Assembly: GCA_902776545.1 (NCBI GenBank)
Contig: CACYQO010000004.1
Location: 179,505-243,504, forward strand
DNA length: 64,000 bases
Direction: 5' to 3'
Source: an uncultured Prevotellaceae bacterium
Lineage (GTDB): Bacteria; Bacteroidota; Bacteroidia; Bacteroidales; Bacteroidaceae
Of the stretch, positions 1-9,409 are shown in pieces. How positions within the stretch are numbered: position 1 is the first letter of the stretch; every line of letters begins with the position of its first letter. The translations under genes and the position numbers were made by a program. The notes below the pieces were generated by a model, which was not told where the DNA came from, ran no database searches, and saw nothing but the letters and a program-made list of their open reading frames with translations.

Positions 1-2
1 TG

Positions 3-1226
3 GTGAACATGATCCTGCCCCCCATCCTACTCTGCTGCGGGCTGTGGCAGTGGAGCGTCATCCGGCGGCACAACAAGAACATCCCCCGGTCGGACATGTT
101 CTATTCGTATATCTCGTTAGTGGTGTTCATCGCCTCTGTGGTCTGCGCCTGGTCGGGCTATACGCTGCTGGCCGTGCAGCTGCTCATCTGGTGGATCATG
201 CAGCTGACGTGCGTGCTGACCATCACCTGCGTGAGCCAGTATATCCACAACTATGCCCAGCGCCACGGACTGGCCGACAAACCCGCCACGAAGACGTGGG
301 GCTACCGGCTGATAGAGCAGGTGGTGATGCCAGTGCTGAGCGTACTGTCGCTGATGGTCAGCGTCTACTGGGCCGCAAAGGTGTTCAACCTCAACGAGCT
401 CTGCTGGCGCATCTTCAACTATCAGTTCATCAACATGGAGAACCTACAGGTGTCGATCCTGAAACTGTCGGTTGTCATCTGCCTGTGGTTCCTCTTCCGC
501 TGGATCGCGAACACCATCCTCTCGCTGCTGCGGCTGCACTACGTACACCGCGACCCCACGACGGCGGCTTCGCGAGAGGTGATGGGACGGAACGTCATCC
601 AGGTGTTCGTCTGGGGCATCTGGCTCATGCTCTCCCTCTCCATCCTCAACATCAGCGTCACCTGGCTCGTAGCCATCTCCGGCGGACTCTCCACAGGTAT
701 CGGTTTCGCCTCAAAGGACATCATCGAGAACATCTACTACGGTGCCTCGCTGATGGCCGGGCGTATCAAGGTGGGTGACTGGATACAGGTGAACGACACG
801 ATGGGTAAGGTGCGCACCATCAATTACACGTCGACGGTGGTGGACTCACTCTATGGCGAGGTGATCACCTTCCAGAACTCACAACTGTTCAAGAGCAACT
901 ATAAGAACCTGACGAGGAATCACGGCTACGTGCTGGCGGTGGTGCCCTTCGGCGTCGCCTACGGATCGAATCTGAGACAGGTGACGGAACTGGTGGAGAA
1001 GGCCGTCAACAGTATGCGCCACACGTGGATGGACCGTTCGAAGGAGGTGAAGTGCGTGGTGTCGGAAATGGCCGACTCCAGCGTGAACTTCAAGCTCTTC
1101 GTCTGGGCGGAGGCTCCCAAGAAGTCGTATGTCATCAGCGACGTGCTGAAATGTGTCTACGACACACTCAACGCCAACGGCATCAGCATCCCGTTCCCGC
1201 AGAGAGACGTACACATTATTAAGTGA
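3..1226 (+). CDS. MscS-family mechanosensitive ion channel, 5' end cut by the window
   Basis: Small-conductance mechanosensitive channel, an inner-membrane pore that opens under turgor. The visible 407 residues hold several hydrophobic segments. The last of these is the glycine/alanine-rich pore helix near residues 215-240 (AISGGLSTGIGFASKDIIEN), and the MscS beta domain follows (VGDWIQVNDTMGKVRTIN) with an alpha/beta C-terminal domain to the end. The reading frame is open at the window edge and the first possible start is a GTG at base 3, so the real protein is probably longer. Its TGA stop lies inside the first unit of a GTGAAAAGT repeat. Family assignment is firm; the gated solute is not known from sequence. 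Confidence 0.9.
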   Translation: MNMILPPILLCCGLWQWSVIRRHNKNIPRSDMFYSYISLVVFIASVVCAWSGYTLLAVQLLIWWIMQLTCVLTITCVSQYIHNYAQRHGLADKPATKTWGYRLIEQVVMPVLSVLSLMVSVYWAAKVFNLNELCWRIFNYQFINMENLQVSILKLSVVICLWFLFRWIANTILSLLRLHYVHRDPTTAASREVMGRNVIQVFVWGIWLMLSLSILNISVTWLVAISGGLSTGIGFASKDIIENIYYGASLMAGRIKVGDWIQVNDTMGKVRTINYTSTVVDSLYGEVITFQNSQLFKSNYKNLTRNHGYVLAVVPFGVAYGSNLRQVTELVEKAVNSMRHTWMDRSKEVKCVVSEMADSSVNFKLFVWAEAPKKSYVISDVLKCVYDTLNANGISIPFPQRDVHIIK

Positions 1227-1251
1227 AAAGTGAAAAGTGAAGAGTGAAGAA
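1223..1251 (+). repeat. GTGAAAAGT tandem repeat at a gene end
   Basis: About three units of GTGAAAAGT/GTGAAGAGT in sense orientation directly after the MscS gene. The first unit supplies the TGA stop codon (1224-1226). The same word recurs at other gene ends in the window. Confidence 0.85.
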
Positions 1252-1282
1252 TTTGCTACCGCTGTAAGTTTTTTATAAAAAA

Positions 1283-1314
1283 TTTGGTGGTTTTGAATAA
1301 AATGCGTATTTTTG
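1283..1314 (+). promoter_or_regulatory. Bacteroidota-type promoter of kdsA
   Basis: The -7 box is TATTTTTG (1307-1314) and a -33 TTTG lies at 1283-1286, 20 bases apart. The kdsA ATG is 10 bases after the -7 box. Confidence 0.7.
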
Positions 1315-1324
1315 CAGCATTATT

Positions 1325-2089
1325 ATGAATAGCAAGGTAACGATCATAGCAGGTCCCTGCGTCATCGAGTCGGCAGAGTTGCTCGACACGGTGGCACGTA
1401 AGTTGGTGGAAATCAACGCCAAACTGGGCACAGACATCATTTTCAAGGCCTCGTTCGACAAGGCCAACCGTACCAGCATCCACTCGTTCCGAGGCCCGGG
1501 CCTGGAGCGCGGACTGGTGATGCTGAATGACATCAAAACGAAATACGGTCTGCGTGTGCTCACGGACATCCACGAGTCGTGGCAGGCACAACCCGTAGGT
1601 GAGGTTTGCGACGTGTTGCAGATTCCCGCCTTCCTCTGCCGCCAGACCGACCTGCTCGTGGCCGCTGCCAAGACGGGACGCACGCTGAACATCAAGAAGG
1701 CGCAGTTCCTCTCAGGCCGTGACATGTGGTTCCCTGTGGAGAAAGCCCGTGAAGCCGGCGCCAAGGAGGTGTGGCTCACGGAGCGCGGCAACATGATGGG
1801 CTACAACAACCTCGTCGTCGACTTCCGCAACATCCCCGACATGCTGGAGATTGTGCCGACAGTCATCATGGACTGCACCCATAGCGTGCAGCGCCCTGGC
1901 GGGGCCGGTGACAAGACGGGCGGCGACCGTCGCTTCGTTCCCCAGATGGCCCTCGCCGCCAAGGCCTTCGGAGCCACAGGTTTCTTCTTCGAGGTACACC
2001 CCGACCCGGACAAAGGCCTCAGCGATGCCGCCAACATGCTGGAACTCGACAAACTCGAGCCATTAGTCGCGCAGCTCATAAAATCGTAA
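1325..2089 (+). CDS. kdsA: 3-deoxy-8-phosphooctulonate (Kdo-8-P) synthase
   Basis: Condenses arabinose-5-phosphate with phosphoenolpyruvate to Kdo-8-phosphate, a step towards the lipopolysaccharide inner core, in the cytoplasm. At 254 residues it is about the usual length. Typical family sequence is visible: IAGPCVIES near the N-terminus, FKASFDKANRTS for PEP/A5P binding, and DCTHSVQRPGG plus FFEVHPDPD in the C-terminal half of the barrel. The ATG at 1325 follows a promoter directly. The next gene, 27 bases on, is the A5P isomerase that makes its substrate, so the two form a Kdo operon. The TAA stop lies in the first unit of a CGTAAAT repeat, which also codes the final serine. Confidence 0.96.
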   Translation: MNSKVTIIAGPCVIESAELLDTVARKLVEINAKLGTDIIFKASFDKANRTSIHSFRGPGLERGLVMLNDIKTKYGLRVLTDIHESWQAQPVGEVCDVLQIPAFLCRQTDLLVAAAKTGRTLNIKKAQFLSGRDMWFPVEKAREAGAKEVWLTERGNMMGYNNLVVDFRNIPDMLEIVPTVIMDCTHSVQRPGGAGDKTGGDRRFVPQMALAAKAFGATGFFFEVHPDPDKGLSDAANMLELDKLEPLVAQLIKS

Positions 2090-2116
2090 ATCGTAAATCC
2101 GTAAATCGTAAATAAA
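2083..2116 (+). repeat. CGTAAAT tandem repeat between kdsA and kdsD
   Basis: Four units of (TC)CGTAAAT fill the kdsA-kdsD gap. The kdsA stop TAA (2087-2089) is inside the first unit. The same word occurs, also in gene-sense orientation, at 23468-23520 and 36378-36420. Confidence 0.85.
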
Positions 2117-3091
2117 TTGACCGCAAGAGATTACGCCATACAGTGTTTCAAGGACGAGGCAGCAGCCGTGCTCGGACTGATTGAGAAGCTCGATGAGAAA
2201 TTCGAGCAGGCCGTCGAGTTGATGTACAACTGCAAGGGCAAGATCATCGTCACCGGCGTGGGAAAGAGCGGACATATCGGCGCGAAGATCGCCGCCACCC
2301 TCTCCTCGACAGGCACGCCCTCGTTCTTCATCAACCCGCTGGACGTGTTCCACGGTGACCTGGGCGTGATGACGTCAGACGACGTGGTGCTCGCCATCTC
2401 CAACTCCGGCCAGACCGACGAACTGCTGCGCTTCATTCCGATGGTGCTCCACATGCACATACCCATCATCGGCATGAGCGGCCATCCCGACTCACTGCTG
2501 GCAAAATACTCCACCTGCCACCTGAACGTAGGCGTGGAGAAAGAAGCGTGTCCGCTGAACCTCGCTCCCACCAGCTCGACGATGGCACAGCTCGCGATGG
2601 GCGACGCCCTCGCCATCGCCCTTATCGAGAAGCGTAACTTCCAGCCCAGGGACTTCGCACAGTTCCACCCGGGCGGAGAACTCGGTAAGCGTCTGCTCAC
2701 CACCGCTCAGGACGTGATGTTCAAGGAAGACCTGCCTGTCCTGCCGCCGGAAATGCATCTTGGCGAGGCTATCATCCTCGTAAGCAAAGGCAAGCTCGGA
2801 CTGGGCATCGCGGTAAGAAGTGAAGAGTTAGAAGTGAAAAGTGAAAAGTGTCACGTGGTGGGTCTCATCACCGACGGTGACATCCGTCGGGCGATGGAGA
2901 AATGGCAGGCAGAATTCTTCGACCGTACCGTTAGCGACATCATGACACGTACGCCCAAGACGGTCAAGGCAGACACGAAGATCACGGAGATACAAAGGAT
3001 CATGAACAAATATAAAGTACACTCTGTGCTGGTCGTTGACGGCGACAACCATCTTCTGGGCGTCGTAGACCACTACTCGTGTATGGTATAA
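2117..3091 (+). CDS. kdsD: D-arabinose-5-phosphate isomerase (KdsD/KpsF)
   Basis: Interconverts ribulose-5-phosphate and arabinose-5-phosphate for Kdo synthesis. An N-terminal SIS domain (about residues 30-170) shows GVGKSGHIGAKIAATLSSTG and SNSGQTDE, and FHPGGELGKRL leads into two C-terminal CBS domains. The 324 residues match the family. No ATG is available, so the TTG at 2117 right after the CGTAAAT repeat is the likely start. Unusually, CBS domain 1 contains residues RSEELEVKSEK (about 234-245), coded by a GTGAAAAGT repeat in frame (2815-2849). This segment is absent from the usual CBS pattern and precedes the conserved GLITDGDIRR. Confidence 0.93.
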   Translation: MTARDYAIQCFKDEAAAVLGLIEKLDEKFEQAVELMYNCKGKIIVTGVGKSGHIGAKIAATLSSTGTPSFFINPLDVFHGDLGVMTSDDVVLAISNSGQTDELLRFIPMVLHMHIPIIGMSGHPDSLLAKYSTCHLNVGVEKEACPLNLAPTSSTMAQLAMGDALAIALIEKRNFQPRDFAQFHPGGELGKRLLTTAQDVMFKEDLPVLPPEMHLGEAIILVSKGKLGLGIAVRSEELEVKSEKCHVVGLITDGDIRRAMEKWQAEFFDRTVSDIMTRTPKTVKADTKITEIQRIMNKYKVHSVLVVDGDNHLLGVVDHYSCMV

Positions 3092-3120
3092 AGGTGAAAA
3101 AGTGAAAAGGTGAAAAAAGG
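3088..3120 (+). repeat. GTGAAAA-type repeat between kdsD and the propeller regulator
   Basis: Three units of (A)GGTGAAAAAGTGAAA fill the 31-base gap in sense orientation, starting at the kdsD stop. Confidence 0.8.
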
Positions 3121-3122
3121 AT

Positions 3123-6100
3123 ATGAAAATAAAGAAACTCCTCATCGTATTCATGCTGGCATTGCCGCTTGTGGCAGTGACGGTTTTGCAAAGGCAGCCG
3201 TTGAATGCGGCACCGGGCGACTTCCTGTTTAAGACACTTGACGCACGTGAAGGACTCACCTCCAGCCAGGTGAACTGTATCCTCAAAGACTCGCGAGGAT
3301 ACGTCTGGTTCGGAACACCTGCGGGCCTGTACCGTTTCGACGGCTACACCTTCCGCAACTTCCAGAGCGACTCACAGGACGGCTCATCGCTGAACGACAG
3401 TTACATCAACTCCATCCAGGAGATGCTCGACGGCAACCTGCTCATCGAGACCTCGTCGGGCTACTGCATCTATCATCCGCAGACGGAGACCTTCGAACGC
3501 GACATGAAGCAGACCTTTGCCCGTATGGGTATCGAGACCATCCCCAGCATCGTCTACATCGACCGTCACAAAAACCTCTGGGGCGCTATCCCCAACAAGG
3601 GTGTCGTGTGCTACAACCAGCAACAGCAGCTGCTCTATGAGTTCGGCTATACCAACGATGCACAGGGCATTCCGCAGGGTGTGGTCTGTTCGATCAGTGA
3701 GTGCCGGGATGGTGCCGTCATCGTGTATGACGACGGTAAACTCGTGTGCTGCGACGTAATGCACCAGCAGCATACCGTCTGGGCAACGGAGGGAATGACA
3801 CAGTTGAAAAACCGTCGTACGAAGTCGCTGCGTGCCTTTGCTGACCAGCAGGACAACATCTGGCTCTACGGACAGGGAACACTGTATATGTACAATAAGA
3901 GTGCCAACGTGTGGGACACCAACATCGGTCCTTCGCTCGGACTGACGGGTTATGGTGTAGACCGCAACATCAACGGCATGACTGGCGACCGCTCAGGTAA
4001 CATCTGGATTGGTTCCGACCAGCTCGGACTGTTGAGAATGGATGTCAACACACATGCTGTGGAGAGCGTCAAGCCCCGTAACATCAACATGAATCCCGGA
4101 GAGATTGACAAGATCAGCATCCAGAGTGTCTATGTGGATGATACCGACCTGCTGTGGGTAGGTACGGAGAAATCGGGTGTGGCCTTCTGCGGACAGTATA
4201 TCTACCGTTTCGGCGCCCGTCACATAGGCGACATCACAGCCATCACACAGGATGCCAACGGTACTATCTGGTATGGTACCAGCGACAAGGGTGTCATCGG
4301 CTACGAAGGTAATCTGGCTAGTATGAAGGTATCGTGTCTCGCCACCACTCAGGACGGCAGCCTCTGGATCGGTTCGAAGCGCAATGGTCTGACCCGTGTG
4401 AAGAACGGTGTGTCGAAGATCTACTCGCTGGCAACGGACAGTTCCGCTACCCTCATCGACGACCATATCAACGCCCTCTGCACGGATAAAATCGGTAACC
4501 TGTGGATCGCCACCAACGGCGGTATGCAGGTGTACAACCCTAAGATGAACACGTTCTCTTCGTACACCCGTGAGAATGGCAAACTGACGACGAACAACAT
4601 CACCTGCCTGTTCTACAACAAGAACGGCAAGACCAACGACCTCTACGTAGGAACGGCTGAGGGACTGCTCATCCTGAATCTCTCGACAACGGAAAGGACG
4701 ATTCTTACAGGTAACAAGTCGAACCTGAAGTCGTTTACGAACAACTTCATCACACAGGTGATACAAGACTCCCGAGGACTTCTCTGGATCGGTACGCGTG
4801 AAGGTCTGAACATCCTGAACCTTGAGAACGACTCGCTGAACTACCTAACGGAGAAGCAGGGTCTGAGCAATAACAACGTCTGCGGTATCGCAGAAGACAA
4901 GAACCATAACATCTGGGTGACCACCAGTAGCGGTGTGAGCCGCATCGTTGTGCAGCGCAACCATGAAGAGGGAAGAAACAACTATGGTCTCTACAACTAC
5001 ACAACGGTCGACGGTCTGCAGAGCAACGAGTTCAATCCCGGTTCCATCATCACACAGCAGGACGGCAACGTGCTGTTGGGCGGTCTATATGGTGTGAACT
5101 GGGTGCTGGAGAAGGCCAACGACGACACCGACGCCCTTCCACGTGTGATGCTCACCCAGCTGTTCATCGGCGAAGAGGAGATTCTGACAGGTCACATCTA
5201 CCAGGAGCGTATCGTGCTGCCACAGGCCCTCAACGAGACCAACAGACTTGAACTGGGACACAACCAGAATACATTCACCATCAAGTTCGCTGCCGGTAAC
5301 TACAACCAGAGCGAGCGTCTGCAGTTCATGTACTGGATGGAAGGCAAGGATGAAGACTGGCGCAACGGTAACGCTTTGACGCACGGTGTCACCTTCCGCG
5401 ACCTCGCCAGCGGCAAATATACGTTGCACGTGAAGGCCGTCAGTGCCGAGGGTGCCGTCAGTAACCAGGAACGTACGCTCGAGATCACTATCGCCCGCCA
5501 CTGGCTCCTGTCGTGGTGGATGATCCTGGCCTACGTCATCATCCTGCTCGTCATCATCTACTTCTGGCGTATCGGCATCAAGCAGCTGAGTGTCATCAAG
5601 GCCCGTAAGAAGGCTGTCATCCGTGAACTCGCCATGCAGCGTGAGGAAATCAAGGCCGCCAGTGAGGATCTGCGTCAGCCGATGGCCCGCATGACTTCCA
5701 TCATCGGTAACCTCTCAGAGAAGGAGAAGACACTCGAAGAGCGTGAACAGCTCAACGCTCTCCACTCACAGATGCTGCAGATCATCACCCGCGTGAGTGA
5801 TATGCAAACCAGTCTGGAGCATCCGGAGGAACGTGCGAAGAATGCTGTCCACGACCGTCTGGAACTCAACGGACGCGGCGAGATCGAACTGCCCGACATC
5901 GCCACCGAGAGCCTCACCTCTGAGATCACGATGTCAAGGGCTGCCCTTGACGCACCGACGATGAAGTTCACTGTCGTGATGATCGACGACAACGATGAAT
6001 TCCTGAAGTTCGCTACCTCGCGCTTCAAATATGTCTACAACTTCTTCCCCTACAACAGCAGTGAGAAGGCTGCAGCCGACCTCGAGGAGATGCAGTGCGA

Positions 6101-6938
6101 CCTCGTCGTCTGTAAGCAGGATATGCCCGGACTGACTGGTAGCGATCTCTGTAACCAACTGAAGATGAACCCGAGGACGCAGAAGATTAAGTTCGTACTG
6201 ATGACCGAAGGTGTGCTGACGCCACAGGATATGCGGTCGCAGAACATCACGCTCTCTGCCGACGACTACCTCTCGAAGCCGTTCAACCTGCAGGATGCCA
6301 CCATGCGCTTCAACAAGATCCTCGGTCTCGGTCACATCGAGATGAACAACAACCTCATCGAAGGTGCAGAGACCCGTATGCTCGAAGATCGCAACGCCAG
6401 TATGACAACGGCCACCGAGAGCATCGACATGGGCGAGATTAAGAAAGGCGACGACAACGATGAGACCATCGCCTCCGACGATCCGATGGCCCGTGTGGAC
6501 ACGAAGGTTATCAGGCGTAACGACACCCAGCTGGCCACCCGGCAGTCCGTCTTCGAGGAAGTGCAGGAGGAGCAGGAGACACTGTCAGACTACTCGATGC
6601 TCGACGCGATGGATCAGCAGCTGTTGAAGAACATCGAACAGTACGTGATGCAAAACATGAGTCGCGGACAGATCAGTCTTGAAGAGATGGCTTCTGCAAT
6701 GGGTATGGGACGCGTGCCCTTCTTCCACCGCGTAAGAAACATCACCAACAAGACGCCGGCAGAACTCGTGCGCGACATGCGACTGAAGCATGCATGCATC
6801 CTGCTGAAACGCACCAATATCAATATGAGTGAGCTGGCCACGAACATCGGTTTCCTGACCGCTGAGAACTTCATCAACATCTTCAGGGAGAAGTTCGGAA
6901 TGACACCGCTCGAATACAGACTGAAACACAGAAAGTAA
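3123..6938 (+). CDS. Hybrid two-component-like propeller regulator lacking the kinase domain
   Basis: Resembles the hybrid two-component systems of Bacteroidota that sense glycans in the periplasm and switch on genes. Order: signal peptide (1-29); two-component propeller repeats (from about 35, many VWFGT/LWIGT blades); Y_Y_Y domain (about 690-785); one membrane helix (about 793-815); a short helical linker; receiver domain (about 947-1065); acidic linker; AraC-type HTH (about 1160-1271). The HATPase domain is missing altogether. The phosphate-accepting histidine of the dimerisation helix is replaced (SEDLRQPM, E848), and the receiver aspartate position is Lys998 (DLVVCKQDMPG). The receiver keeps its acidic pair (IDDND) and lysine (LSKPF). 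It therefore probably works by direct conformational coupling rather than phosphotransfer. No obvious glycan-utilisation locus adjoins. Confidence 0.88.
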   Translation: MKIKKLLIVFMLALPLVAVTVLQRQPLNAAPGDFLFKTLDAREGLTSSQVNCILKDSRGYVWFGTPAGLYRFDGYTFRNFQSDSQDGSSLNDSYINSIQEMLDGNLLIETSSGYCIYHPQTETFERDMKQTFARMGIETIPSIVYIDRHKNLWGAIPNKGVVCYNQQQQLLYEFGYTNDAQGIPQGVVCSISECRDGAVIVYDDGKLVCCDVMHQQHTVWATEGMTQLKNRRTKSLRAFADQQDNIWLYGQGTLYMYNKSANVWDTNIGPSLGLTGYGVDRNINGMTGDRSGNIWIGSDQLGLLRMDVNTHAVESVKPRNINMNPGEIDKISIQSVYVDDTDLLWVGTEKSGVAFCGQYIYRFGARHIGDITAITQDANGTIWYGTSDKGVIGYEGNLASMKVSCLATTQDGSLWIGSKRNGLTRVKNGVSKIYSLATDSSATLIDDHINALCTDKIGNLWIATNGGMQVYNPKMNTFSSYTRENGKLTTNNITCLFYNKNGKTNDLYVGTAEGLLILNLSTTERTILTGNKSNLKSFTNNFITQVIQDSRGLLWIGTREGLNILNLENDSLNYLTEKQGLSNNNVCGIAEDKNHNIWVTTSSGVSRIVVQRNHEEGRNNYGLYNYTTVDGLQSNEFNPGSIITQQDGNVLLGGLYGVNWVLEKANDDTDALPRVMLTQLFIGEEEILTGHIYQERIVLPQALNETNRLELGHNQNTFTIKFAAGNYNQSERLQFMYWMEGKDEDWRNGNALTHGVTFRDLASGKYTLHVKAVSAEGAVSNQERTLEITIARHWLLSWWMILAYVIILLVIIYFWRIGIKQLSVIKARKKAVIRELAMQREEIKAASEDLRQPMARMTSIIGNLSEKEKTLEEREQLNALHSQMLQIITRVSDMQTSLEHPEERAKNAVHDRLELNGRGEIELPDIATESLTSEITMSRAALDAPTMKFTVVMIDDNDEFLKFATSRFKYVYNFFPYNSSEKAAADLEEMQCDLVVCKQDMPGLTGSDLCNQLKMNPRTQKIKFVLMTEGVLTPQDMRSQNITLSADDYLSKPFNLQDATMRFNKILGLGHIEMNNNLIEGAETRMLEDRNASMTTATESIDMGEIKKGDDNDETIASDDPMARVDTKVIRRNDTQLATRQSVFEEVQEEQETLSDYSMLDAMDQQLLKNIEQYVMQNMSRGQISLEEMASAMGMGRVPFFHRVRNITNKTPAELVRDMRLKHACILLKRTNINMSELATNIGFLTAENFINIFREKFGMTPLEYRLKHRK

Positions 6939-6982
6939 GAAGTGAAAAGTAAGAAGTGAAAAGTGAAAAGTGAAAAGTATAG
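6938..6982 (+). repeat. GTGAAAAGT repeat spanning the start of the PLD gene
   Basis: About five units of AAGTGAAAAGT after the regulator stop. The GTG start of the next gene (6963) is one of these units. An inverted copy lies at 7049-7080. Confidence 0.85.
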
Positions 6983-8249
6983 GAAAAAGAAGATTGAAAA
7001 GTATAAGATAGTGAACTCGTTGAAGTGGTGGCGGACCATTCTGCCACTACTTTTCACTTTTCACTTCTCACTTTTCACCTCTGCATCTGAGACCAGTGAT
7101 TCGCTCATCGTCAAGCAGATGAGCGAATATGGTATTCATTTCACTAAAGGCAACGAGGTCAAACTGTTGATGTCGGGCAAAGAGAAGTTCGCAGATATGT
7201 TCGAAGCCATCCGCCAGGCGAAGAGCAGCGTACATCTGGAATACTTCAACTTCCGTAACGATTCCATTGCAGGCCTGCTCTTCGACATCCTCAGGGAGAA
7301 GAGAAAGGAGGGTGTGGAGGTGCGTGCTGTCTTCGACGGCTTCGGCAACGACTCGAACAACCAGCCGCTGAAGAAAACACACCTGAAGGCACTCCACGAA
7401 GACAGCATAGAGATCTACGAGTTCGACCCCATCCGTTTCCCCTGGGTGAACCACATCTGGCCACGCGACCATCGTAAGATTGTGGTCATCGACGGGGAGA
7501 TCGGCTATACGGGCGGTATGAACGTGGCTGACTACTATCTCGTGGGCACAGAACAGGTGGGTGAATGGCGCGATATGCACTGTCGCATCGAAGGCCCGGC
7601 AGTGAACGAGTTGCAAGATATCTTCATCCGCTTCTGGGAGAAGCTGACGAAAGAGAAGTTGACGGACGAGAAATACTTCCGTGGGACTGAGGCCGGTAAT
7701 AAGATGGTAGGCATCGCCACCCGTGAGCCCCACACCACGAACAAGATCATGCGACAGTTCTACATCAGTGCCCTCGACAACGCCAAGGACTCCGTGAAGA
7801 TCGTCAATCCCTACTTTTGCCCCACCTCATCTGTCATCAAGGCACTGAAGCGCTGTGCCGAACGGGGCGTAAAGATGGACATCATCATGTCGTCAAGATA
7901 CGATGTGCCTCTGGTGCCCGATGTCGTGTATTACAATCTCCGCAAACTGATGAAACGTGGAGCGAAGATCTGGCGATACCGCCCGGGCTTCCACCACTCG
8001 AAGATCATGATGGTCGACGGTAAGTATTGTACTGTCGGCAGCACGAACCTCGATGCCCGCAGCCTGCGTTTCGACTATGAGATCAACGCCCTCATCATCG
8101 ACAAGGACGTAACACGCCAACTGGACGACAAGTTCATCGACGACACGAAGAAGTGCGACCTTCTGACAGAAGAAGAATACAAACGCAGCCGCAGCACCTG
8201 GAAACGGTTCAGAGGCTGGCTGGGACATCTGCTTACACCGTTCTTATGA
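6963..8249 (+). CDS. Phospholipase D-family cardiolipin synthase-like protein
   Basis: Two HKD motifs define a phospholipase-D enzyme: DHRKIVVIDGEIGYTGG and HHSKIMMVDGKYCTVGSTN. Together with the length (428 residues) they fit a cardiolipin synthase that joins phosphatidylglycerol units in the membrane. Near the N-terminus is a hydrophobic signal or anchor segment. The start is uncertain: GTG 6963 lies in a GTGAAAAGT repeat, and GTG 7011 or TTG 7020 are alternatives. The hydrophobic core (LFTFHFSLFTS) is itself coded by an inverted copy of the repeat (7049-7080), which could pair with the start region in the mRNA. The ATG of the next gene overlaps its stop (ATGA). Confidence 0.88.
   Translation: MKSEKYRKKKIEKYKIVNSLKWWRTILPLLFTFHFSLFTSASETSDSLIVKQMSEYGIHFTKGNEVKLLMSGKEKFADMFEAIRQAKSSVHLEYFNFRNDSIAGLLFDILREKRKEGVEVRAVFDGFGNDSNNQPLKKTHLKALHEDSIEIYEFDPIRFPWVNHIWPRDHRKIVVIDGEIGYTGGMNVADYYLVGTEQVGEWRDMHCRIEGPAVNELQDIFIRFWEKLTKEKLTDEKYFRGTEAGNKMVGIATREPHTTNKIMRQFYISALDNAKDSVKIVNPYFCPTSSVIKALKRCAERGVKMDIIMSSRYDVPLVPDVVYYNLRKLMKRGAKIWRYRPGFHHSKIMMVDGKYCTVGSTNLDARSLRFDYEINALIIDKDVTRQLDDKFIDDTKKCDLLTEEEYKRSRSTWKRFRGWLGHLLTPFL
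7049..7080 (-). repeat. Inverted GTGAAAAGT repeat inside the PLD signal sequence
   Basis: Three to four units of ACTTTTCACTTCTCACTTTTCAC on the plus strand, the reverse complement of the array at 6938-6982. It lies in frame within the PLD gene and codes part of the hydrophobic segment. Confidence 0.8.
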
Positions 8250-9409
8250 GGAACACGACCATATCCATCGCCAAAGGCATCGCCATCATTTTGATGGTCA
8301 TTGCCCACGCAGAGGCCCCAGGATGGCTGTGCAGGTTCATCTTCGAGTTCCACATGCCCCTGTTCTTCATCACGGCAGGTTACTTCTTCTCGCTGAAATA
8401 CCTCAACGACGAGGCGACATTCGTCAAGAAACGCGTGAAGGGACTCTATTGGCCGTTCGTCAAGTGGGCAGTCTTCTTTCTCATCATCCACAACTGGATG
8501 TTCGACCTGGGCATCCTCAACGAGACCTTCGGCAACGAGGCTGGCGGCGTCACCCACCCCTACTCCTGGCACCAGATGCAGCAGAACCTGTGGACCATCG
8601 TCACCGCAATGGCTGGCTACGATGCATTCCTCTGTGGGGCGTTCTGGTTCTTCAGGGGACTGTTTGTCGCCAGCATCCTATACCTTATTATATATAAGGT
8701 GGTGGATTTCGGATTAGCAAGATGGGCGAAGTGGGCAAGATGGGTTAGGGTGCGAAAAGCGACACCCTACCTCGTCTGCCTGATCATGCTTCTGCTCTGC
8801 GGCTGGAAGACATATGAAGGCTTGCGCGTTATCAATCTCGTTCAGGGCGGCTATCGCGACATGATGGGTTGTTTCTTCTTCGGCTGCGGATTCATCTTCC
8901 GCCAGTTCGTCGAGGAATACCATAAAGCCACAGCCCGCGTGTATGTCTCGCTGCCGATGACGCTCGTCTGTGCCGTCGTCGTCTTCCTGTTCTCTAAATA
9001 CCTGACGGCCAATATGAACTGGCGCTCCACCTATACGCAGTTCCTCTCGCTGCCCGTACCTGCCCTGCTGGGATTCCTCATGACCTATAACATCAGCCGC
9101 TGGATAGACCACACGAAAGGCTGGTTGAAGAAGTTCCTGGTGTATACCGGCGACCACACGCTGAACATTTTCATCTTCCACATCATCTCATACAAGGTGG
9201 TGAGCCTATTGAAAATCTGGTATTACGGCCTTGACCCGCGACAGATCGGCTGCCACATGGTCATACACGACTACTCGCAACAGGATTTCTTCTGGATACT
9301 CTACACCATTGCCGGCGTAGGCATTCCCCTCTTGGGAACCAGGCTGAGTGAGTTGGTCAAAGCACGTATCAGAGAATATAGAGCATCATCTGGATCTCAG
9401 GTTCGGTGA
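8246..9409 (+). CDS. Acyltransferase 3 family membrane protein
   Basis: Integral-membrane O-acyltransferase of the type that decorates surface glycans. The start region (SIAKGIAIILMVIAHA) and FHMPLFFITAGYFFS are typical of the family's first two helices with its conserved His. About ten hydrophobic segments are visible in 387 residues. The ATG at 8246 overlaps the stop of the PLD gene, so translation is likely coupled. An in-frame repeat of GGGCAAGATGGG-type words (8714-8756) codes GLARWAKWARWVRV in a loop near residues 157-170. The 3' end overlaps the convergent TPR gene by 41 bases. The acceptor molecule is unknown. Confidence 0.85.
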   Translation: MRNTTISIAKGIAIILMVIAHAEAPGWLCRFIFEFHMPLFFITAGYFFSLKYLNDEATFVKKRVKGLYWPFVKWAVFFLIIHNWMFDLGILNETFGNEAGGVTHPYSWHQMQQNLWTIVTAMAGYDAFLCGAFWFFRGLFVASILYLIIYKVVDFGLARWAKWARWVRVRKATPYLVCLIMLLLCGWKTYEGLRVINLVQGGYRDMMGCFFFGCGFIFRQFVEEYHKATARVYVSLPMTLVCAVVVFLFSKYLTANMNWRSTYTQFLSLPVPALLGFLMTYNISRWIDHTKGWLKKFLVYTGDHTLNIFIFHIISYKVVSLLKIWYYGLDPRQIGCHMVIHDYSQQDFFWILYTIAGVGIPLLGTRLSELVKARIREYRASSGSQVR

